NCBI RefSeq assembly: GCF_900766305.1
Contig: NZ_CAAFUZ010000083.1
Span: 1-25,775, forward strand
DNA from: an uncultured Gemella sp.
GTDB lineage: Bacteria; Bacillota; Bacilli; Staphylococcales; Gemellaceae
DNA: 25,775 nt
Reading direction: 5' to 3'
Below the pieces are notes generated by a model that was not told the DNA's origin, ran no database searches, and saw only the letters and a list, made by a program, of their open reading frames with translations. The translations under genes were made by a program, and so were the position numbers. Of this stretch, positions 1 to 8,465 are shown piece after piece (position 1 is the stretch's first letter; every line of letters starts with the position of its first letter).

Positions 1-1581
1 CATCTGGATATGTAACAGTTACTACTCCTGCTTTCTCCCCTGGTCCTTCTGTCGTACTTGGTTTTGTTTCCCATGTATAAGTTGTTCCTGCAGGTAAACC
101 AGATTTATTAATACTCGCTCCCGCATCTAATTCTTCTCCATAACTTACTGTTTGTTTTTGTTCATTAGGAGTTGCATTGTATTTCGTAGTCATTGATTTC
201 ACAATAAAAGTTAAATGTGAAGTACTACTATTATTTGCATTATCTGTCACACGAATTGTAGTTGTATACGTTTGAGAATCTGTACCAACTGGTAATTTAG
301 GAACTTCCTGAGTACCTTCTTTAAACTTGATGGTTTTACTCGCATCATCATATGTTAAGAAATCTGGTAAGTCTGTTACCGTTGTTGACTGAACACCACT
401 TCCTCCAGCGTTGTCATTAAATGTTACTTTTATTGGAGAAAAAGCTTTATCTAATGCAATTAAATCAACATTTTGACCATTTGCTGGTGTTTGAATCGTT
501 GGTGGTGTCACATCTTTTACTTCTAACGGAATTTTCACCGTATCCGTTGTATCGTCAAGATAGGTTACCGTTGCAGTAATTTCTTTCTTCCCTGCTTCAA
601 CAGTGTTGATTGTGCCGACAGGAGTTACAGATTTCACTTTACTAGCACCATTGTTACTGATTGTTATTGCTGCTTTCAAATCTGCATTCGATACTGAGTC
701 ATTTTGATTTTTAACTATTTCAGTAGCTGTTGGTTCATATTCATCACTTAGTTTTCTCACATTTACAGTTACATCAACCAAATCTATAGAACCATCAGGG
801 TATGTTACAATTACTACCCCAGCCTTTTGACCAGGACCAGTAGTTGTGTTAGGCATCGTTCTCCAAGTATACGATGTTCCTTCTGGTAACCCATTTTTAT
901 TAATACTTGTTCCTGCATCTGGTGTAGCACCATAACTTACCGTTTGTTTTTGTGCATTAGGAGTTGCAGTAAATTTCGTAGTCATTGACTTAACAGTAAT
1001 TGTTACTTGTCTTTGACTAGGATTATTTGCATTATCTGTTACTTGGATATTAACATTATATATCTTACTATCTTGTCCAGCAGGTAGTTTCGTTACCTCT
1101 TGAACACCATTTTTAAACTTAATTGTCTTAGTTGTATTATCATAAACTAAGAAATCTGGTAATCCAGTTACTGTTGTTGATTTAATACCTGTTCCACCGG
1201 CGTTATCAGCAGATGTTACTTTTATTGGAGGCAATGTTCTTTCTAACGCGATTAAATCCCAATTTTGTCTGTCAGTTGGTGTTTGAATCGTTGGAGCTAT
1301 AACATCTTTTACTTCTAGTGGAATATCAACTGGATCAGTAGTATTATCCAAATAGGTAACTGTCGCTTTTATAGTTTGTGATCCTGCATTTACAGTTTTT
1401 ATTGGAGCTGCAGTGACAGACTTCACTTTACTAGTTCCACCGTTATTTACTGTTACTGCTGCTTTTAATCTATCATTCGTTACTGAATCATTCTGATTCA
1501 CAGTAATTGTCTTGCCAGTTGGTATATGTTCATCACTTAGTTTGCGAACTTTTACTGTTACATTAACTGTATCCGTTGAAC
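1..1581 (-). repeat. Two diverged tandem copies of a ~790-bp Rib/Ig-like coding repeat
   Basis: The coding signature of the Rib motif (YPDG) recurs with its first base at about 1, 793 and 1582, giving periods of 792 and 789 bp (264 and 263 aa). Each unit encodes a Rib-like module, an Ig-like module and a long Rib module, in that order. The two copies are clearly homologous but differ at many codons, so they are old, individually evolving duplications rather than recent slippage products. A further partial unit, the long Rib module only, precedes them at about 1582-1790. Confidence 0.85.
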
Positions 1582-2782
1582 CATCTGGGTAAGTTACTGT
1601 TACAACTCCGGCTTTATCTCCAGGACCTGTTGTCGTATTAGGTGCTGTTGCCCATCCATATCTTGTGCCTGTTGGTAATCCATTTCTTTGAATACTTGTT
1701 CCTGCATCAGGAGTCTCACCATAACTCACTTCTTGAATTTGAGGATTAGCAACTGCTGTATATTTTTGTGTTTGAGATTGGATATTAAAAGTAATATTTT
1801 TAGTCGCAGTATTTCCTTTTTTATCAACTGCCTTAACAGTCACTTGAATACTTGATTTACCAAGTTGGAAGTTATTCGGAATAACACCATTTATATCAAT
1901 TTTAGATTTTGCTGCATTATACGTTAAAGGTGCAGGAAGATTTTCAACAGTAATAGCAGTTCCATCTTTAAGCCCTACTCCTTTATCATTATCTTTAACT
2001 TGAATATTAATTTCACTTGGAAGTCCTTCTAATCTCGTCAATGTAATATTATCTGGTGCCGTGATAGTTGGATTAATATTATCCACTATTTCTACCGGTA
2101 TAATTACAGTTTTCATCAGATGATTACCACGAAGAATCTCAATTTCTTTATGTTGTACACCCGCAGCAGAAGTATCTACAGTCGATGAACCACCTTTCCA
2201 ACGAACAGTTAATTCACCTGGAAGTGCTGAATTATCCGAAACAGTAATATAATTTCTTGCATCTCCTAATTGGCCAGATTGATTCTGGTTAATTTTCTTA
2301 TCTTGTTTCCCTATGAAATCTAAAACTGTATAAGGAGTTGTTACGTCTTTTGTTACTCCATTTTCGTAAGTTGTTGTTACAACAACGTTTCTTGTTCCTG
2401 CTTGTTGCAAATTAAAAGGTATTTTATAAGTTACCTGAGCTGTCGATGGTACTTCATTTCCAGTTTTAGAACGTACTAATTGTCTTGGGTTTGTATATAA
2501 TTCTTTAGAATCACCAAAATAAGCCGTCAAACTAGAATGTTTTGCTTCTACATCATTTATCGCATTTGTTTGAATTGTTTTCGGATTGAATCCATCTTTA
2601 AAATGGATTGTCATCCTTGTTCCATCAGCAGAAATTTCAGCGCGTTCAAAGTCACTCTTATGACCTGAAGGTTTCATTACATCAGGATGTTCTGTTTTAA
2701 ATTTCTCAATTAGAGCTGTTTTTTCAATTTCTGTTAAATGACGAACATCATCTACATTGTTTGTGATAAATCCTTTACTGTA
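1..2782 (-). pseudogene. Continuation of the adhesin in another frame: Rib-like/Ig-like repeat region, runs off the left edge
   Basis: Read on the minus strand from 2782 to 1, this frame has no stop codon for about 927 codons, but no RBS or plausible start near its beginning. It opens with a linker, HLTEIEKTALIEKF, typical of the segment before repeats in wall-anchored adhesins. Two beta-sandwich segments follow, then Rib-type repeats with the hallmark VTYPDGSxD and TTTGPGxKAGVV. These alternate with a second Rib-like module (ATVTYLDxTTDxVxIPLEVKD) and an Ig-like module (PPTIQTP to VTDNANN). A wall-sorting LPXTG motif would lie beyond the window. Moving from the 477-aa frame to this one needs one extra base or a -1 shift within 2752-2782. 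It is therefore best read as the C-terminal bulk of the same gene, out of frame in this sequence. True mutation, phase variation or a base-call error cannot be told apart here. Confidence 0.75.
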
Positions 2783-4185
2783 TTACGCTCACTTTGCGGT
2801 TTAATAATAAAGGTAAATGTATAAGGTTTTAACTGATTAGGAGCTACTCTTGTATTAGATGCAATATGAACTTCATATCTACCAGGTTGAACTATTGCTC
2901 CCTCTCCTACAACCCCTCTAATAGCAGCATTCGTAATGGGATTATTAATTTCAGTTCTACCATACTCTATTTCACGACTTCTTGCCGTCCCTGCCTGCTT
3001 ATCCCAGTAAGCAACATGCATTTTTAATCCTTTAATTGGAGAATTGCCTGTAAAACCAACAGTAACAATATAATACGGAGTTAGATCTTCTACTATTTTA
3101 CCTCGAACATACGTAGTGAACTTTCTCTCATTTCCTACTCTTTCACCTTTTATCTCAATTAAACTCCAAATTTCATCTGAATTATAATAGACTGCTGTAT
3201 TCCCATTTTCAATAAGATTACCATTTCTTCTATTTTCCTTGTGAGTGTATACTATCCCTCTAAAACGACTCTCTCCATTTTTATCTATAACTTTTCCGTT
3301 TCGTGGATCTCGTCTTCCTGAATTAGTACGAGTAACTCTATTAGCTACTCTATTTCGAAGATAAATTGCTTCATTCAATAATTTTTGAATACTTTCTTCG
3401 CTACTATTATCAGTAGTTGGAAGTTTTTCAATAGCGTTAACTAGTTCTCTTTCAGAATCAGTAAATTCATAATTTATTTCGCTAGCTAAACTATTGATTT
3501 CTTTTACAATATTAGTTGCTTTAGTTATTTTCTCATTATATCTTCTAGCAACATCTTCTGTATTATTATCTTGTTGTTTTTCTTTAATATCTTTCTCGGA
3601 ATTTACTTTTTCGTCTTTTTTAGATTCAACTTTTTCTTTAACTTCCGATTTATTATCTTCCCTAGGTTTATCTTCTAATTTATCAAAAACTTCTTTAAGA
3701 GTTTTTGCTTCTTTATCAATTTCTTCTTGAGTTACTTCTTTGTTATCTAGTTCTTTTTCTGCACGTGACAAAACAAGATTAAGCTCTTTTACAGATTTTT
3801 CAGTTTTTTTACTGATATCTGTATTCTTAATCTTATCTACTAATTCTTTTAGAATTTTTTTGTTGACTTCTTTTTTCTCAATCGCCTTTTCTTCGTTTTC
3901 AGTTAAAACATCAGTATTTATAACCCTATCCTTAGAGTTTTCTACTTGCTTTTCCCTTTGTGAAGTTGGATTATCGATCATCGATTTCTTATTAACTATA
4001 TTGTCCGTCTTATCTTGTTTAGCGACTACTTCTGATTCAGTTGTTTCTTTTGCATATGTTACTTGCGGGCCATTAACGCTTACTCCCCCAACAACAAAAA
4101 ATAGTGAACATCCAAAAAGTATGTGTTTTCCCTTTTTGACCATTCGCCAATTTTTTTGTTGGAGCCCTTGTCGATTAAATAACAT
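2752..4185 (-). CDS. N-terminal part of a large cell-wall adhesin (frame ends early)
   Basis: This is a secreted surface protein of 477 aa as it stands. Residues 14-45 form a long signal peptide: WRMVKKGKH, then a hydrophobic stretch, then cleavage probably after VTYA. It resembles the KxYKxGKxW/YSIRK-type signals of wall-anchored Gram-positive adhesins. Residues 46-210 are highly charged (K/E/D/N) and include, at about 110-175, a helical segment like a FIVAR module (LVDKIKN, then a TQEEID-type turn). Residues about 290-465 look like a beta-rich extracellular domain that I cannot name. The ATG has a good RBS (AAGGAG) 7 nt upstream and a strong promoter. The stop falls inside a domain linker and the adjacent frame continues as adhesin, so this is probably the front of one longer frameshifted gene. 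Surface location is well supported; the ligand is unknown. Confidence 0.85.
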   Translation of the reverse strand: MLFNRQGLQQKNWRMVKKGKHILFGCSLFFVVGGVSVNGPQVTYAKETTESEVVAKQDKTDNIVNKKSMIDNPTSQREKQVENSKDRVINTDVLTENEEKAIEKKEVNKKILKELVDKIKNTDISKKTEKSVKELNLVLSRAEKELDNKEVTQEEIDKEAKTLKEVFDKLEDKPREDNKSEVKEKVESKKDEKVNSEKDIKEKQQDNNTEDVARRYNEKITKATNIVKEINSLASEINYEFTDSERELVNAIEKLPTTDNSSEESIQKLLNEAIYLRNRVANRVTRTNSGRRDPRNGKVIDKNGESRFRGIVYTHKENRRNGNLIENGNTAVYYNSDEIWSLIEIKGERVGNERKFTTYVRGKIVEDLTPYYIVTVGFTGNSPIKGLKMHVAYWDKQAGTARSREIEYGRTEINNPITNAAIRGVVGEGAIVQPGRYEVHIASNTRVAPNQLKPYTFTFIIKPQSERNTVKDLSQTM

Positions 4186-4238
4186 CTGTTTTCTCCTTTT
4201 TTCAATCTAGTATTTACGAAATTATTAATATACATTAT

Positions 4239-4267
4239 ATTATATCTCTAATCCTTTAGAGATTCAA
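4239..4267 (-). promoter_or_regulatory. Adhesin promoter with an inverted repeat in the spacer
   Basis: On the minus strand, TTGAAT (4262-4267) and TATAAT (4239-4244) are separated by exactly 17 bp, a sigma-A type promoter. The spacer is a near-perfect palindrome: ATCTCTAA (4244-4251), a 4-base loop, then its complement (4256-4263). The 5' leader to the ATG at 4185 is about 45 nt. An inverted repeat placed between -35 and -10 is the usual position for a repressor operator or a MerR-type site, but no candidate regulator gene lies nearby. Confidence 0.7.
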
Positions 4268-4470
4268 TACTTTCATATAGACTAAACGCTTATTGTAACA
4301 AAATTGAAACATTCATAAATCCGTTATTTTCTTATTTTTACTCAATTAATTATATAGATTTACATAATCCAAATAATCATAACCTTAACTTTAATCAAAC
4401 AAATATATTTCTACTTTATCGGTATATTTAATTATCACCCTAATATAACTTCTTCATACTTGATTGATAA
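4268..4470. other. AT-rich intergenic stretch without a recognised feature
   Basis: This is the gap between the adhesin promoter and the ldhD terminator. It is very AT-rich with no convincing ORF, hairpin or repeat. It may hold upstream elements of the adhesin promoter, but nothing specific is visible. Confidence 0.6.
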
Positions 4471-4510
4471 TAAAAAACTTGGTTGTTTATATTACAAACC
4501 AAGTCTTTTT
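4471..4510 (-). terminator. Rho-independent terminator of the D-lactate dehydrogenase gene
   Basis: A stem of about 11 bp, ACTTGG on one arm and CCAAGT on the other (4477-4504), is followed on the minus strand by a T-run (4472-4477). The plus-strand side also ends in TTTTT, so it may work in both directions. It starts just beyond the ldhD stop. Confidence 0.85.
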
Positions 4511-4518
4511 ATTCATTA

Positions 4519-5517
4519 TTATTTATTCACAACATTTGCAGACGTTCCAGTAGTAACTACTTCTACAGCCGCTTCTAATCCGCCTTCTACAAGATTCTGA
4601 ATTGCAGTCTCTGTGTAGAATGCTGTATGTGGAGTATAGATTACATCATCACGATCTATTAAAGTTTGTAATAGTTCATCGTCAAACTCTTTTCCTTCGA
4701 AGTTTTTAGGAACATATTTACTTTCGTTTTCATATACGTCTAATCCCGCTCCAAGAAGTTTTCCACTATCTAAAGCGCGTAATACAGCCTTTGTATCGAC
4801 TAGCATACCACGAGCCGCATTTAGCAAGATTGAATTATCTTTCATCTTAGCAAGAAATTCATCATTTACCATGTGGTTATATTCTTTAATAGCTGGCATA
4901 TGAATAGTAACAATATCAGAATTTGCTATTAAATCATCTAGATTTTCAACATAGTCTAATACTTCTTTTGCCGCTTCATTTTGATAAACATCATAACCTA
5001 AAACTTTAGATCCTAAAGCATTGAATAATCGAGCAGCTTGAGTACCGATTCTTCCAGTACCTATAACACCTACTGTTAAAGTTCTAAGCTCACGTGATAA
5101 TATCCCTGGATTCCAAGAGAAATTATGTTTTTCTACATTGCGTTGAATTTTATTTGTATTTCTACTAATACGTAATGCAGAAGTTAGAACATGCTCAGCA
5201 ATAGCATTTGGTGAATACGAAGGTACATTCGTCATTTTAATGCCAAGTTCAGACATCAATTCTAAATCATAAATATCAAATCCAGCTGAACGAGTCGCAA
5301 AAACTTTAACTCCTTGTTCTTTAGCATATTCATATACATCTCGCTCGAAAGGTTTATTTTGAGCTAAGACTACCCCTTCTTTACTTTCTAATAAATGTTT
5401 ATTAGCTGATGTAAGTTCTTCAGTATAAACATCAACTTCAACCTCAGGATGAGAATTTCTCCAACTTTCTAAAGCACTCTTTTCATCTTCTCTTAAATTA
5501 AAAAATACTAATTTCAT
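4519..5517 (-). CDS. ldhD: D-lactate dehydrogenase (D-2-hydroxyacid dehydrogenase)
   Basis: This NAD-dependent cytoplasmic enzyme interconverts pyruvate and D-lactate. The 332 aa match the usual length of bacterial D-LDH. The Rossmann motif GTGRIG is at 153-158, with an acidic residue (D176) at the end of the next beta strand, as in NAD-preferring enzymes. By family alignment the catalytic set is R236 (NAARGM), D260 and E265 (LDVYENE) and H297 (TPHTAF), all present. The RBS AAGGAGG lies upstream of the ATG. The gene is a single unit with its own terminator. D-lactate can be a fermentation product or a cell-wall precursor, but no vanH/A/X genes accompany it, so a fermentative role is more likely. 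A related 2-hydroxyacid such as 2-hydroxyisocaproate is a possible alternative substrate. Confidence 0.88.
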   Translation of the reverse strand: MKLVFFNLREDEKSALESWRNSHPEVEVDVYTEELTSANKHLLESKEGVVLAQNKPFERDVYEYAKEQGVKVFATRSAGFDIYDLELMSELGIKMTNVPSYSPNAIAEHVLTSALRISRNTNKIQRNVEKHNFSWNPGILSRELRTLTVGVIGTGRIGTQAARLFNALGSKVLGYDVYQNEAAKEVLDYVENLDDLIANSDIVTIHMPAIKEYNHMVNDEFLAKMKDNSILLNAARGMLVDTKAVLRALDSGKLLGAGLDVYENESKYVPKNFEGKEFDDELLQTLIDRDDVIYTPHTAFYTETAIQNLVEGGLEAAVEVVTTGTSANVVNK

Positions 5518-5628
5518 CTCTTTTCCTCCTTAGACAAAGTACTAGTTCAACTTTATTCTAGTAAACTTCTAATAAAATCAATATATCTAATTTTACCATA
5601 AAAATTAACTTACTAAAACTATTTTATT

Positions 5629-6348
5629 TCATTTTTCAAAAATTTCTGAAATAATTTCAAACAATTCAGCATTGTTTTCCGCTATTTTATAAATATCTAC
5701 ATTCTCTGGTAATTTTCGCTTATAACGATTTATCCAAATCGATTTCCAACCAGCATTATTCGCACCTACTATATCATTTTCCAACGAATCCCCAATATAA
5801 TATAGAGAATCATTAGGGAGTTGTAATTTTTCTTGCATGATTTCAAATATTCTAACATCTGGCTTATTTATACCATAGTCACCTGAGACAATAATATTTT
5901 CTTTATCAATCCACTTTTCAACACCTAATGCTTTCACCTTAGACCATTGATGTTCACTTGGTCCATTAGTAATAATTCCTAGCTTTACATTATTCTCTTT
6001 TGCAAGTTCTAAGATACTTATAGTTATATCAGACATTTGTAATTTTTGTTGATTCTTTTTATATTCTTTTTGCATATTAAGTGCTTGTTCATCAGATAAC
6101 CATACACCCAAATCTTTCGCCGCTTCTTGAATTCTATAAATATGATATTCATCCATAGTCATCTCACCATTTCTAGAAGCTTCAAATTTTACATCACTAT
6201 AGTATCTACTCAAAAGATAAAATTTTTCCATATCAATATCCATATCGAATAGACTCTTATATGCATTTTCAAATGGAACTATCTGTTCATACAACGTGTC
6301 ATCAACATCAAAAACCAGACCAATCATTTTATTTTCTTTACTCACCAT
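5629..6348 (-). CDS. HAD-superfamily hydrolase, subfamily IA (YjjG-like phosphatase)
   Basis: This is a cytoplasmic phosphatase of 239 aa with the full HAD motif set: motif I DVDDTL (nucleophile D14, acid D16), motif II ITNG (T127), motif III K162 (GINKPD) and motif IV GDSLENDIVGA (D187, D192). A helical cap lies at about 20-105. The nearest characterised type is the nucleotide/pyrimidine phosphatase YjjG or YfnB group, but the substrate cannot be read from sequence. Its first codons overlap the end of the upstream HAD gene by 11 nt, so the two are probably translationally coupled. The start is uncertain: the next ATG (residue 8) would begin directly before the HAD core. No clear terminator follows. 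Confidence 0.85.
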   Translation of the reverse strand: MVSKENKMIGLVFDVDDTLYEQIVPFENAYKSLFDMDIDMEKFYLLSRYYSDVKFEASRNGEMTMDEYHIYRIQEAAKDLGVWLSDEQALNMQKEYKKNQQKLQMSDITISILELAKENNVKLGIITNGPSEHQWSKVKALGVEKWIDKENIIVSGDYGINKPDVRIFEIMQEKLQLPNDSLYYIGDSLENDIVGANNAGWKSIWINRYKRKLPENVDIYKIAENNAELFEIISEIFEK

Positions 6349-6997
6349 TTCCTAGTATTTTAATAACCTCTCCTAAATTCTCGACTATTTTATAAGCTTT
6401 TTCTTTGCAAACTTCATCTGGTTCAAACATATCTGGAACCATTATAACTTTGGCACCTGCTGTACCCCCTGCAATTACACCAGCCTTAGAATCTTCAAGA
6501 ACTAAACATTCTTCAGGTTTTACACCTAAACGCTCTGCAGCTAATAAAAACACATCTGGTGCTGGTTTTCCATTTTTCACTTCTGCTCCACTAGCAAGCT
6601 CATCTATATATTTTACAAGACCTGTTTTTTCCATATTGTTTATTATATGATTCATATTAGAAGATGAAGCTACCGCTACTTTATAATTATTATCTTTTAG
6701 ATATATTAACAATTCCTCTATAAATGGCATTTTCTTAGGACCTGTCGTAAACAATATATCCTCTATATATTCATAATGATCATCAACTAATTGCTTTCCA
6801 CTAACATCAGAATCCTTAAAATAATTTTCCCAAAATTCATAAATACTCTTTGTAGTAAAACCTAATACCAAGAGAGTCTCTTCTCTAGTCATTTCATAAC
6901 CTTGCTTTTTCGCGCCATGAATAAATGCTTCTGTCGCCAAACTTTCAGTATCAACCATTAATCCATCCATATCAAATAACACTGCTCTTATACTCAT
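6338..6997 (-). CDS. HAD-superfamily hydrolase, beta-phosphoglucomutase-like
   Basis: This cytoplasmic HAD enzyme belongs to the beta-phosphoglucomutase/phosphatase group. Motif I FDMDGLMVDTE supplies D9 and D11. Motif II is VASSSN, motif III is GKPAPD, and motif IV is the LEDSKAG form typical of the PgmB/GPP-like group. The cap domain is at about 17-80. I chose the ATG at 6997 because GAAGGA lies 7-8 nt upstream and the protein then begins MSIRAVLFD, as family members do; an in-frame ATG at 7033 would add 12 charged residues and lacks a good RBS. It is the first gene of a two-gene unit with the YjjG-like phosphatase. It may act on sugar phosphates, or on damaged metabolites as a housekeeping phosphatase; there are no sugar genes around it. 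Confidence 0.82.
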   Translation of the reverse strand: MSIRAVLFDMDGLMVDTESLATEAFIHGAKKQGYEMTREETLLVLGFTTKSIYEFWENYFKDSDVSGKQLVDDHYEYIEDILFTTGPKKMPFIEELLIYLKDNNYKVAVASSSNMNHIINNMEKTGLVKYIDELASGAEVKNGKPAPDVFLLAAERLGVKPEECLVLEDSKAGVIAGGTAGAKVIMVPDMFEPDEVCKEKAYKIVENLGEVIKILGNGE

Positions 6998-7064
6998 ATC
7001 TATATCCTTCACTTTTTCTTTTATATTTTTCATCTAAATTATTACTCTATAATCTCTCTAAATT

Positions 7065-7093
7065 ATTATATCATACTTATTATTTCATAGAAA
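7065..7093 (-). promoter_or_regulatory. Probable promoter of the two HAD genes
   Basis: A perfect TATAAT on the minus strand (7065-7070) lies about 70 bp from the preferred start. The matching -35 (TTTCTA, 7088-7093, 17-bp spacer) is poor, so strength and exact position are uncertain. Confidence 0.4.
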
Positions 7094-7263
7094 AATGTTT
7101 CTTCACCAGTATTACTACTTCAAAATAATAAAAATATAATTGTAGATATCCAATATCCATATTAATAAATATTAAAATATAAAATTACTTTTAAAATAAA
7201 TATATTTAGCGTATTGAACTCAAAAAACAATAATAATAGTTTACTTTTTATTTCACTTTTTAT
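7094..7263. other. Very AT-rich divergent intergenic stretch
   Basis: This lies between the HAD promoter on the minus strand and the degV promoter on the plus strand. It consists mostly of A/T runs. I see no gene or defined hairpin. Confidence 0.5.
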
Positions 7264-7292
7264 TTGAAAAAATTTTATTTTTAGTATATTAT
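7264..7292 (+). promoter_or_regulatory. Promoter of the DegV gene
   Basis: TTGAAA (7264-7269) and TATTAT (7287-7292) with a 17-bp spacer lie about 55 bp before the ATG at 7349. A Shine-Dalgarno sequence, AAAGAGG, precedes the start. Confidence 0.6.
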
Positions 7293-7348
7293 ATATAGAC
7301 GTGGTTAAACTATAATCATTTAAAACAAAATTAAAGAGGTTAAAATTT

Positions 7349-8185
7349 ATGAAAACAGCTTTTGTGTGCGATTCAGCATTACAAATTAATAAAAATTTTG
7401 CAAATAACAATCCAATTACAGTTATCCCTGTTGAAGTTCGTCTTGATGATGAGATTTTCGAGGATAATGTAACTATAACTCCTGACGAATTTTATGAAAG
7501 AATACATAACGGACAAAAACCTAGTACAAGCCAACCTGCAGTAGGTAAAATTTTAAGCGTTTATGAAGAGTTAAAACAACAAGGTGTGGAGCGTATCGTT
7601 GCCTTTAGCGTCTCTTCCAAATTATCAGGAACATATTCTTCTTTCGTTCAAGCCAAAGAGCTTATCGATGGTATAGAAATTAAGGTAATCGATACTCTTC
7701 AAATAGCAAGAATGGTAGGTATAGCTATCGAAAAAATTATTAAAGAATTCGAAGCAGGAAGTTTAACATTCGAAAATATAGAAAATAGATACTTAGAACT
7801 TTCACAGCAACAAAATGTTCTTGTGACAGTAGAAACTATGCAATATTTATATGCAGGAGGTAGACTAACTAAAGCTCAATTCGTTCTATCAAATCTACTA
7901 AATATTCTTCCTATTATCACTATTAAAGACGGTCTCCTTTCAGTGAGCGGTAAACATAGAGGAATGAATAAAGTTCTTTCAAAAATGTGTGAAGAAATAA
8001 AAGAAAAAAATCCAAAGAGTTTATTTGTTCTTTATACAACAGATGAATTATTAGAAAAAGCAATGGCATCTATTAAGAAAACTTTTGGTGATATCGAAGT
8101 TGAAACAGAAATTGTTTCTCCTGTAATTGGATCTCATGCAGGACCTAAAGCTATCGCAATAGGATATTTAGGTTACGATAAATAA
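7349..8185 (+). CDS. DegV family fatty-acid-binding protein (FakB-like)
   Basis: DegV proteins bind a fatty acid. In the FakAB system a FakB subunit presents it to the kinase FakA, feeding exogenous fatty acids into phospholipid synthesis. The 278 aa and the landmarks fit: N-terminal DSALQIN with VIPVEVRLDDE, then STSQPAVG, VSSKLSGTY, YLYAGGRLTKAQ and a C-terminal GSHAGPKAIAIGY. The serine/threonine-rich loops at about 56-62 and 88-95 form the carboxylate-binding site in known structures. It is a single gene with its own promoter and a strong terminator. No fakA is in the window, so assignment as FakB rather than another DegV paralogue is not proven. Confidence 0.85.
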   Translation: MKTAFVCDSALQINKNFANNNPITVIPVEVRLDDEIFEDNVTITPDEFYERIHNGQKPSTSQPAVGKILSVYEELKQQGVERIVAFSVSSKLSGTYSSFVQAKELIDGIEIKVIDTLQIARMVGIAIEKIIKEFEAGSLTFENIENRYLELSQQQNVLVTVETMQYLYAGGRLTKAQFVLSNLLNILPIITIKDGLLSVSGKHRGMNKVLSKMCEEIKEKNPKSLFVLYTTDELLEKAMASIKKTFGDIEVETEIVSPVIGSHAGPKAIAIGYLGYDK

Positions 8186-8191
8186 AACACA

Positions 8192-8235
8192 AAAATACCT
8201 TAGAATTAGAACAATAACTAATTCTAAGGTATTTT
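8192..8235. terminator. Bidirectional terminator between degV and copZ
   Basis: A perfect 17-bp inverted repeat (8192-8208 with 8219-8235, loop of 10) starts with an A-run and ends with a T-run. It sits a few bases past the stops of two convergent genes and should end transcription both ways. Confidence 0.92.
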
Positions 8236-8239
8236 CCTA

Positions 8240-8434
8240 TTATACTATTTTATAATTAGTATTTAATAATGCAGCTTGAAGTTCTTCTTTAGAAGCAGTT
8301 CCTTCAACTACAATATTTTTGTCCTGGATATTAACCTCAACATTATCAACATTATCTAATTTAGATAATTTTTCTTTAACTGCAGCTACACAACCACCAC
8401 ATTTTACTCCTTCGATACTATATTCATTTTTCAT
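8240..8434 (-). CDS. copZ: Copper chaperone CopZ (heavy-metal-associated domain)
   Basis: This small cytoplasmic copper chaperone carries Cu(I) to the exporter or to the cop repressor. The 64 aa are a single HMA fold with the metal site GGC preceded by cysteine (CxxC, C12 and C15). The tyrosine near the C-terminus (NTNYKIV) falls in the loop that often contacts the metal site in bacterial chaperones. It lies 31 bp after copA in the same orientation and ends at a shared strong terminator, so it is co-transcribed with copA from the copper-controlled promoter. The ATG has an AAGAAGGA Shine-Dalgarno. Confidence 0.92.
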   Translation of the reverse strand: MKNEYSIEGVKCGGCVAAVKEKLSKLDNVDNVEVNIQDKNIVVEGTASKEELQAALLNTNYKIV

Positions 8435-8465
8435 GATTAATCCTTCTTTCTTTTATTGATTTTTA

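Noticed and set aside
1..1790. CRISPR array or satellite DNA from the repeating pattern
   Set aside because: The period is about 790 bp, the reading frame is open throughout, and differences follow codon structure, so it is coding repeats.
2752..2782. Programmed -1 ribosomal frameshift in the adhesin
   Set aside because: The overlap of the two frames lacks a canonical slippery heptamer and an obvious downstream pseudoknot; a simple indel explains it better.
3494..4210. Two plus-strand frames opposite the adhesin N-terminus
   Set aside because: They are serine/leucine/phenylalanine-rich mirror translations of the K/E-rich adhesin coding strand.
6925..7128. 67-codon plus-strand frame at the HAD gene start
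   Set aside because: It is antisense to the HAD gene, Leu/Tyr/Ser-rich, and has no RBS or family resemblance.
7162..7410. 82-codon minus-strand frame
   Set aside because: It lies in an A/T-run intergenic stretch and over the start and promoter of degV, has low-complexity composition, and has no RBS.
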